A stretch of DNA of 5,915 nt. Origin: Chloroflexota bacterium (lineage in GTDB: Bacteria > Chloroflexota > Anaerolineae > Ardenticatenales > Ardenticatenaceae). Made by a program: the position numbers and the translations under genes. Shown here piece after piece: positions 5,908 through 5,915 of the stretch (position 1 is its first letter; each line of letters opens with the position of its first letter). The notes below the pieces were generated by a model. The model saw nothing but the letters and a program-made list of their open reading frames with translations. It was not told the DNA's origin and searched no databases. Where the stretch lies: contig DOUV01000123.1 of NCBI GenBank assembly GCA_003520455.1, forward strand, positions 1 through 5,915, read 5' to 3'.

Positions 5908-5915
5908 CCCGCGCC

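Overview
The window carries three complete protein genes of ordinary, recognisable families, separated by GC-rich spacers that hold several small repeat structures. No RNA gene, CRISPR array or transposase gene was found. The base composition is high in G+C. The mix of a GT4 trehalose synthase (TreT type), a stand-alone erythromycin-esterase-family protein, and iterated 'CTGAGCGGAGCGAAGG' and 'AGACTTCGGAAGTCT' type intergenic repeats suggests a free-living high-GC bacterium. A member of the Chloroflexota (Thermomicrobia-like) is my best guess, made from general resemblance only and with low confidence.

Layout: 1-218 is a spacer with no supported gene, ending in a near-perfect Shine-Dalgarno. 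219-1541 (+) encodes a 440-residue erythromycin-esterase-family enzyme. It converges on 1681-2937 (-), a 418-residue trehalose glycosyltransferring synthase (TreT-like GT4), across a 139-base gap. 2938-3536 is a 599-base spacer with the treT ribosome-binding site, two inverted copies of a perfect palindrome, and a strong compound hairpin. 3537-5393 (-) is uvrC, with all the domains of the excinuclease subunit. 5394-5915 is non-coding. It contains a convincing sigma-70 type promoter for uvrC (TTGACT, 17-base spacer, TACAAT), an approximately 195-base uvrC leader, a 151-base MITE-like element with terminal inverted repeats inside a 16-base direct repeat, and at the right edge a hairpin and tandem array of short iterated repeats that runs towards the end of the window.

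The three genes do not look like one pathway. UvrC is a housekeeping nucleotide-excision-repair nuclease. TreT would make the compatible solute trehalose from a nucleotide-glucose and glucose. The esterase-family protein has no assured substrate. treT and uvrC point the same way but are about 600 bases apart with palindromes between, so they are probably separate transcription units. The most interesting content is in the spacers: a probable non-autonomous mobile element beside the uvrC promoter, and REP-like palindromes between treT and uvrC. I see no evidence of a new multi-gene system here.
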